A stretch of DNA of 64,000 bases, taken from NCBI RefSeq assembly GCF_947179015.1, contig NZ_CAMXCM010000001.1, positions 731,387-795,386 on the forward strand, given 5' to 3'. Source of the stretch: Commensalibacter communis. Lineage in GTDB: Bacteria; Pseudomonadota; Alphaproteobacteria; Acetobacterales; Acetobacteraceae. The position numbers were made by a program, and so were the translations under genes. Shown in pieces: positions 59,194-64,000 of this stretch. The number at the start of each line of letters is the position of its first letter. Position 1 is the stretch's first letter. The notes below the pieces were generated by a model. The model ran no database searches and was not told where the DNA came from. It saw nothing but the letters and a program-made list of their open reading frames with translations.

Positions 59194-60225
59194 ATGAACG
59201 CATATTATCAACGTTATTTAACCCTTAAATCCGAACATACGGGTAAATTTGCACGTGATTTGGCTGGGATGATTGGCATCAGCGAAGCAGAGCTGTGCCA
59301 TGCTCGTATTGGAGCCGATGCAAAAGCATTTACCACGGATTTTTCTACTTTGTTAAAAGAACTTCACAAAGTTGGAGAAACCATGAATATTGTTCGTAAT
59401 GAATATGCTGTTCATGAGCAAGCTGGGCAATATGATAACGTGAAACTGGGCAATCATGGTGGGCTTGTTTTAAACCCTCGTGCGTTGGATCAACGTCTTT
59501 TTGTGGGTAAATGGGTAAGCTCTTTTTATATCAAAGAAATGACCAGACGCGGGGAAAAAGAAAGCATTCAGATTTTTGATGCTTATGGCGATGCAATCCT
59601 AAAAATCTATATGACTGATGATACCAACCGTCAAGAATGGGATGCTTTGGTCGAAAAGTTCACAGTTGAAGCCAAAGAAGAATTTATTGTTTCTCAGCTT
59701 GAACGTGTATCGGAAAATGCATTTTTCGATGCGAAGAAGATCGAAGAAGAATGGCGTGCAATGACAGACGTACATCAATTCTTTAGCCTATTGACACGTC
59801 ATAATGTAACACGCCAACAAGCATTCTCTTCTGTCAGTGATAATTTGGCATGCAAAGTCGATAATAGCGCGCTTTCGCAAGTTCTAGATATGGCATTCAA
59901 TGATCAAAATGAAATTATGATTTTCATTGGTAATCGTGGTTGCGTGCAAATCTTTACAGGCGTGGTTGAAAAATTGATGCCTAAAGATAATTGGTTAAAT
60001 ATCTTCAACTCAAAATTCACCATGCATTTAATGGAAGACCACATTGCTGAAACATGGGTTACCCGTAAACCAACCAAAGAAGGATATGTGACCAGCCTTG
60101 AACTCTTTGCCAAAGATGGCACGCAAATTGCTCAATTATATGGTCAAAGAACCGAAGGTGACTTGGAACAAGAGGTTTGGCGCAATCAAATTAATGCGAT
60201 TGCTGTGAAAGAAAAAGTAGCATGA
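59194..60225 (+). CDS. hmuS: Haem-degrading / haem-trafficking protein HmuS
   Basis: 343 residues, two repeats of the ChuS/HmuS fold. The conserved blocks are DLAGMIGISEAELCHARIG in the N-terminal part, VMTHVG-like positions as MTDVHQFFSLL, and NRGCVQIFTGVVEKL in the C-terminal repeat. ChuS-type proteins bind cytoplasmic haem and, in some cases, open the ring. It is the first gene behind the Fur box and overlaps hmuT by 4 bases. Confidence 0.92.
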   Translation: MNAYYQRYLTLKSEHTGKFARDLAGMIGISEAELCHARIGADAKAFTTDFSTLLKELHKVGETMNIVRNEYAVHEQAGQYDNVKLGNHGGLVLNPRALDQRLFVGKWVSSFYIKEMTRRGEKESIQIFDAYGDAILKIYMTDDTNRQEWDALVEKFTVEAKEEFIVSQLERVSENAFFDAKKIEEEWRAMTDVHQFFSLLTRHNVTRQQAFSSVSDNLACKVDNSALSQVLDMAFNDQNEIMIFIGNRGCVQIFTGVVEKLMPKDNWLNIFNSKFTMHLMEDHIAETWVTRKPTKEGYVTSLELFAKDGTQIAQLYGQRTEGDLEQEVWRNQINAIAVKEKVA

Positions 60226-61058
60226 AACTAGCTCATCTTTGTTTTGCCACGTTATCCCTATTGGTTACGACTGTTTCTGCACAAGCCAAAGAAAGAATTA
60301 TCTCTATTGGTGGGGATGTGACTGAAATCATCTTTGCTTTGGGTGCTCAAGACGAGTTGGTAGGTCGTGATACGACCAGCAATCAACCTGCTGCGGTCAA
60401 CAAAGTCAAAGATATTGGCTATATGCGTCAATTAAATACCGAGGGTATTTTATCATTAAAACCCACAATGGTCATTACCAGCGATCTTGCTCAACCTTCT
60501 GCGGTGCTAGAGCAAATTAAAAAAGTGGGTATTCCAGTTGTGTATGTTTCTGGCAAACATTCTTTACAAGTAATTCCTCAAAAAGTAGAAACGATTGCTA
60601 AGGCTTTACATCGTGAAAAAGAAGCAAAGCCTTTACAAGATAAAATGAATAAAACTATTGCTGCTTTATCTTCAAAACAACTGCCTGTTAAGGTGATCTA
60701 TATTATGGCACATGGTGGCATGAGCAATCTTGTTGCTGGGCGGGATACAGCTGCTGATTCTGCCATCCATGATGCGGGTTTACAAAATGGAATGGGAACT
60801 TCGCTTCATTATCAGCCAATGTCTCAAGAAGGGATTATTGCCGCTGCACCAGATATTATCATGACGGACAGCGATGCCATCAAAACCATTGGTGGTGCGG
60901 ATAATTTATGGAAGTTACCTGGTGTTTCAATGACTCCAGCAGGCAAAAAGCATAATCTAATTGTGATCGATCAAATGGCATTATTAGGGTTCGGAATCAG
61001 AACACCTGATGCGATCAAAGATTTACGTGCAAAGGCTGAAGCATTACCTCATGGATAA
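60222..61058 (+). CDS. hmuT: Periplasmic haem-binding protein HmuT
   Basis: Substrate-binding protein of the haem ABC importer, 278 residues. Sec signal of about 23 residues (LAHLCFATLSLLVTTVSAQA) then the mature start KERIISIGGDVTEIIFALG. GYMRQLNTEGILSLKPTMVI and a haem-pocket tyrosine region near YQPMSQEG are typical. It overlaps hmuS by 4 and hmuU by 8 bases. Confidence 0.93.
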   Translation: MKLAHLCFATLSLLVTTVSAQAKERIISIGGDVTEIIFALGAQDELVGRDTTSNQPAAVNKVKDIGYMRQLNTEGILSLKPTMVITSDLAQPSAVLEQIKKVGIPVVYVSGKHSLQVIPQKVETIAKALHREKEAKPLQDKMNKTIAALSSKQLPVKVIYIMAHGGMSNLVAGRDTAADSAIHDAGLQNGMGTSLHYQPMSQEGIIAAAPDIIMTDSDAIKTIGGADNLWKLPGVSMTPAGKKHNLIVIDQMALLGFGIRTPDAIKDLRAKAEALPHG

Positions 61059-62049
61059 ACGATATCAAGTTTATCTGGCTATCCTATTATTGGTTCTGAT
61101 CGGATCAATAATAGGGGCTGCTAATATTGGTCCAGTGCATTTACCATGGTCTGCCTTATTGAACGCCGATCCACAAGACATGGATTTTCAAATTTGGACT
61201 AATATTCGATTGCCGCGCATTTTGTTGGCTGTCATTATTGGGATTGCTTTGTCAGTATCTGGAACTGTGATGCAGGGGCTTTTTCGTAATCCATTGGCTG
61301 ATCCTGGCTTATTGGGGATCAGCAGTGGTGCGGGATTAGCTGTGGCAATTGCATTGGTCATTCCTTTGGGGTTACCTGCTTTTTTGTCATTATGGGTGCC
61401 TGTTATTGCTGCGTTTATAGGTAGTCTGTTGGTAACGCTTTTGATTTATCAATTAAGTGGTTTAACCAAAGGGAATCTTTCTAGTTTATTACTGATTGGG
61501 ATTGCGATTAATGCGCTTGGGGGCGCTGCGGTTGGGATTTTGTCTTGGGTTAGTAACGATCAACAATTAAGACAATTATCTTTATGGGGTATGGGGAGTT
61601 TAGGTCAGACTCAATGGCCATTAATTATCATCTCTATGTGCTTAATTATTCCAACAATCGTTTTGATACAATGTTATGCAAAACAACTCAATTTGCTGCA
61701 ATTGGGTGAAGAAGATGCGCATTATCTGGGGATTAATGTGCATAAGACGCAAAGACAATTACTCATCTTGAGTGCTTTACTTGTTGGAACAGCAGTCTCG
61801 ATCAGTGGGATAATTGGCTTTTTAGGATTGGTTATTCCAAATGCGATGCGCCTAATATTTGGCAATAATCATAAGGTCTTGTTGCCAGCTTCAGCATTGA
61901 GCGGAGCAATCTTACTTTTGGTTGCAGATACGATAGCAAGAACAATGGTTCAACCTGCGGAAATGCCTGTTGGATTATTAACCAGCTTGCTGGGTGGACC
62001 TTGGTTTTTTTGGTTGATTTTAAAAGAGCAATGGAAGCGTAGATCATGA
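61051..62049 (+). CDS. hmuU: Haem ABC transporter permease HmuU
   Basis: Inner-membrane FecCD-type permease, 332 residues. The start is ATG 61051, inside the end of hmuT, giving MDKRYQVYLAILL. About ten helices. Motifs: RLPRILLAVIIG, FRNPLADPGLLGISSGAGLAVA, and GIIGFLGLVIPNAMRLIFG, which contains the coupling-helix glycine segment. Shares an ATGA overlap with hmuV. Confidence 0.95.
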   Translation: MDKRYQVYLAILLLVLIGSIIGAANIGPVHLPWSALLNADPQDMDFQIWTNIRLPRILLAVIIGIALSVSGTVMQGLFRNPLADPGLLGISSGAGLAVAIALVIPLGLPAFLSLWVPVIAAFIGSLLVTLLIYQLSGLTKGNLSSLLLIGIAINALGGAAVGILSWVSNDQQLRQLSLWGMGSLGQTQWPLIIISMCLIIPTIVLIQCYAKQLNLLQLGEEDAHYLGINVHKTQRQLLILSALLVGTAVSISGIIGFLGLVIPNAMRLIFGNNHKVLLPASALSGAILLLVADTIARTMVQPAEMPVGLLTSLLGGPWFFWLILKEQWKRRS

Positions 62050-62837
62050 ATAATCAATTGAATAATCGTCTTGAAGGCAAAAATATTCACTTGATTAAAA
62101 ATAATCAATCCATTTTGTCAGATGTATCCATCACGTTAAATCAAGGTGAGTTTATTACATTAATTGGCCCGAATGGTGCTGGAAAATCGTCTTTGTTTAA
62201 AGTGCTGACAGGGTTTTATCATCCAACAAACGGTGAGTGTTATTTAAAAGGTGTAAAATTACAAGATTGGCGAAAAAAGGAGCTTGCAAAAGAACGAGCT
62301 GTGATGAAACAGCAAAGTCAGATTACTTTTTCATTGTCTGCGATTGATATTATTAAATTAGGACGTTCTCCTTGGGCAGAGCCAATTAACAAAGCGATGA
62401 TCGACGAAGTCACAGAAATGACCGAGTGCCAAGAATTAGTCAATAAAGACTATGCTTTCTTATCTGGTGGGGAACAACAGCGAATACAGTTGGCTCGAGT
62501 ATTGGTACAATTATGGAGAGAGCAGGGGCCATCAGGCTGGTTATTTCTTGATGAGCCGACTTCGGCTTTGGATTTATATCATCAGCAACAAATGCTACGG
62601 TTGTTAAAAAAGCTAGTCCAAAATTTTCCTTTGTCAGTCTGTATGGTCTTGCATGATCTAAACCTTGCCTCTTTATGGTCAGATCAAATTTATTTATTAA
62701 ATAAAGGATCAATTGTTGCCAAAGGAAATGTTCAAGAAGTCTTAACTGAAGAAATTTTAAAAACTTGGTATGGTGCTGACTTGCAAATTATACAGCATCA
62801 AGAATATCAAAAACCTTATGTAATGCTTTCATTATAG
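62046..62837 (+). CDS. hmuV: Haem ABC transporter ATP-binding protein HmuV
   Basis: ATPase of the haem importer, 263 residues. Walker A GPNGAGKSSLFKVL, Q-loop MKQQSQITFSL, signature FLSGGEQQRIQLARVL, Walker B WLFLDEPTSALD, H-loop VLHDLNLASL. The start ATG overlaps the hmuU stop by 4 bases. It ends the operon. No TonB-dependent receptor (hmuR) or exbBD/tonB genes occur in the window, so the outer-membrane step must be encoded elsewhere or is replaced by a porin-type route. Confidence 0.94.
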   Translation: MNNQLNNRLEGKNIHLIKNNQSILSDVSITLNQGEFITLIGPNGAGKSSLFKVLTGFYHPTNGECYLKGVKLQDWRKKELAKERAVMKQQSQITFSLSAIDIIKLGRSPWAEPINKAMIDEVTEMTECQELVNKDYAFLSGGEQQRIQLARVLVQLWREQGPSGWLFLDEPTSALDLYHQQQMLRLLKKLVQNFPLSVCMVLHDLNLASLWSDQIYLLNKGSIVAKGNVQEVLTEEILKTWYGADLQIIQHQEYQKPYVMLSL

Positions 62838-62976
62838 AATTAAGTTAGTCACAGTGAATATACTTTTTACTATTCTCTTGAGATAAATAGTTTTCATTCT
62901 TGTTTATTTGAAATAATATTATCGCGCTTTTAAGAAAAGTATAATTTTATTACAATGAACAAAGTGATTATTTCTG

Positions 62977-64000
62977 ATGGAAAAAAATAGTTCTAGCGTC
63001 ATTCATAAATGGGGCTCTTCTGATACAATTTGGATGCTAAGTTTGTATGGAACTGCGATTGGTGCAGGGGTTCTGTTTTTGCCAATTAATGCAGCATCAG
63101 GTGGATTAATTCCTTTGCTAGTTATGTCTGTATTAGCTTTCCCAATGACCTTTTTTTCCCATAGAGCTTTGTGTCGATTTGTTCTGAGTGGTAAAGGAAA
63201 TGATATTACCATTGTGGTAGAGCAACAATTTGGTCAATTCCTAGGATATTTAATTACCTTACTTTACAGTTTTGCACTTTATCCGATTTTGCTGATGTAT
63301 AGTGTCAGTTTAACCAATACAATCGAAAGTTTTATTCAGTATCAACTTCATCTTCTCCCTCCATCAAGGGCTTTAATCGCATTTATACTCGTGGCTTTTT
63401 TAATGTTGATTGTTCAATGTGGTAAAATGTTAATTGTCAATATTATGTCTGCATTGGTTTATCCTTTTATTGCGATTTTGATGATTATTTCGTTGTCACT
63501 TATTCCTCAGTGGACAGGGGATATTTTCAAAAATGTTAGTCTTTCAGGGGCTGTGCATCAAGGGGGGAATGGGTTATTATTAACGTTATGGTTGTTAATT
63601 CCTGTTACTGTTTATGCCTTTAATCATTTTCCAATTATATCCTCTTTGGCTGTGGCAAAAACTGAAGAATACGGCGAGGAGCTTGCTGAACAAAAATGCT
63701 CTCAAATCATCAAATATAGTAATATTTTAATGGTTGTAACTGTCTTGTTTTTTGTATTTAGTTGCTCATTATGCTTAACACCAGAAAATTTACACGAAGC
63801 AAAAATCCAAAATGTGTCGATACTTTCTTATCTAGCCAATCATTTTCAAACCCCTTTCCTTAGCTGGGTTGCACCTATTGTTGCTTTTGTTGCTATGTGT
63901 AAATCTTTCTTAGGGCATTATTTGGGCGCAAAAGAAGGTATTCATGGCGTCGTTATTAAGACAGGTAAATTTGCAAATATCGATATTCAAGAAGGTAAAA
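62977..64000 (+). CDS. Amino acid/H+ symporter, HAAAP family, 3' end off window
   Basis: Partial gene, 341 codons present, open at the window end. MEKNSSSVIHKWGSSDTIWMLSLYG starts it, nearly the same as the transporter at 53,992; the two proteins agree at about two-thirds of positions by eye, throughout, including DITxVVE, PPSRxL and AEQKCSxIIxYSNI. Family and role as for the first copy, but separate specificity is likely because loops differ. Follows hmuV by 139 bases. Confidence 0.88.
   Translation, partial: MEKNSSSVIHKWGSSDTIWMLSLYGTAIGAGVLFLPINAASGGLIPLLVMSVLAFPMTFFSHRALCRFVLSGKGNDITIVVEQQFGQFLGYLITLLYSFALYPILLMYSVSLTNTIESFIQYQLHLLPPSRALIAFILVAFLMLIVQCGKMLIVNIMSALVYPFIAILMIISLSLIPQWTGDIFKNVSLSGAVHQGGNGLLLTLWLLIPVTVYAFNHFPIISSLAVAKTEEYGEELAEQKCSQIIKYSNILMVVTVLFFVFSCSLCLTPENLHEAKIQNVSILSYLANHFQTPFLSWVAPIVAFVAMCKSFLGHYLGAKEGIHGVVIKTGKFANIDIQEGK

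Overview
The window is a gene-dense, AT-rich alphaproteobacterial chromosome segment. The gene order nuoN-birA-coaX-RNase J-proS-lolC-lolD-dnaE, the short ProRS, the cysteine-free HemB, the ELM1-family protein and the tmk-holB-metG-tatD-MBL cluster are alphaproteobacterial. Together with the low GC they suggest an Acetobacteraceae-type organism such as an insect-gut Commensalibacter-like bacterium. The genus is inference; the class is well supported. There is one tRNA (Val, GAC) and no rRNA, CRISPR array, insertion sequence or prophage.

Region by region: 1-12.2 kb is a co-directional housekeeping block (end of complex I, biotin ligase, pantothenate kinase, RNase J, ProRS, lipoprotein release, Pol III alpha). 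12.2-14.4 kb is an AT-rich insert with a decayed membrane gene and a two-gene membrane/surface cassette. 14.4-23 kb mixes small metabolic genes (isochorismatase-like hydrolase, panB, pncA, htpG, N-formylglutamate hydrolase-like, cytochrome b561, FAH-fold) with a PD-(D/E)XK nuclease-like gene. 23.4-26.6 kb holds three exported peptidoglycan proteins (MltB, RlpA, DacC type). 26.7-31.4 kb is the tmk-holB-metG-tatD-MBL operon. 31.6-41.6 kb has parC, an overlapping SDR/acyl-ligase pair, pirin, a frameshifted membrane gene, hemB with an amino-acid permease, and glyA. 41.6-44.9 kb is a glycosyltransferase trio. 45-53.8 kb has hmp behind an NsrR-like operator, a DUF3108 protein, a CLC transporter, a broken HEPN gene, gph, and glmU-glmS. 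54-64 kb is accessory: two paralogous amino-acid transporters flank cynS, an aldo-keto reductase, a NACHT NTPase and the Fur-box-controlled hmuSTUV haem operon.

The best candidates for unusual biology are: (1) an intact solitary NACHT/NLR-like STAND NTPase (57,173-59,089) with an unrecognised N-terminal domain and sensor; (2) a HEPN RNase-motif protein (48,538-49,843) interrupted by one in-frame amber codon and one frameshift in an A8 run; (3) the solitary nuclease-like gene at 15,981-16,874. Several other loci show decay (12.4, 31.5 and 37.2 kb), which suggests ongoing gene loss, homopolymer slippage, or sequencing error in homopolymers. Complex I also looks odd: nuoL is followed directly by nuoN, with no nuoM between them.
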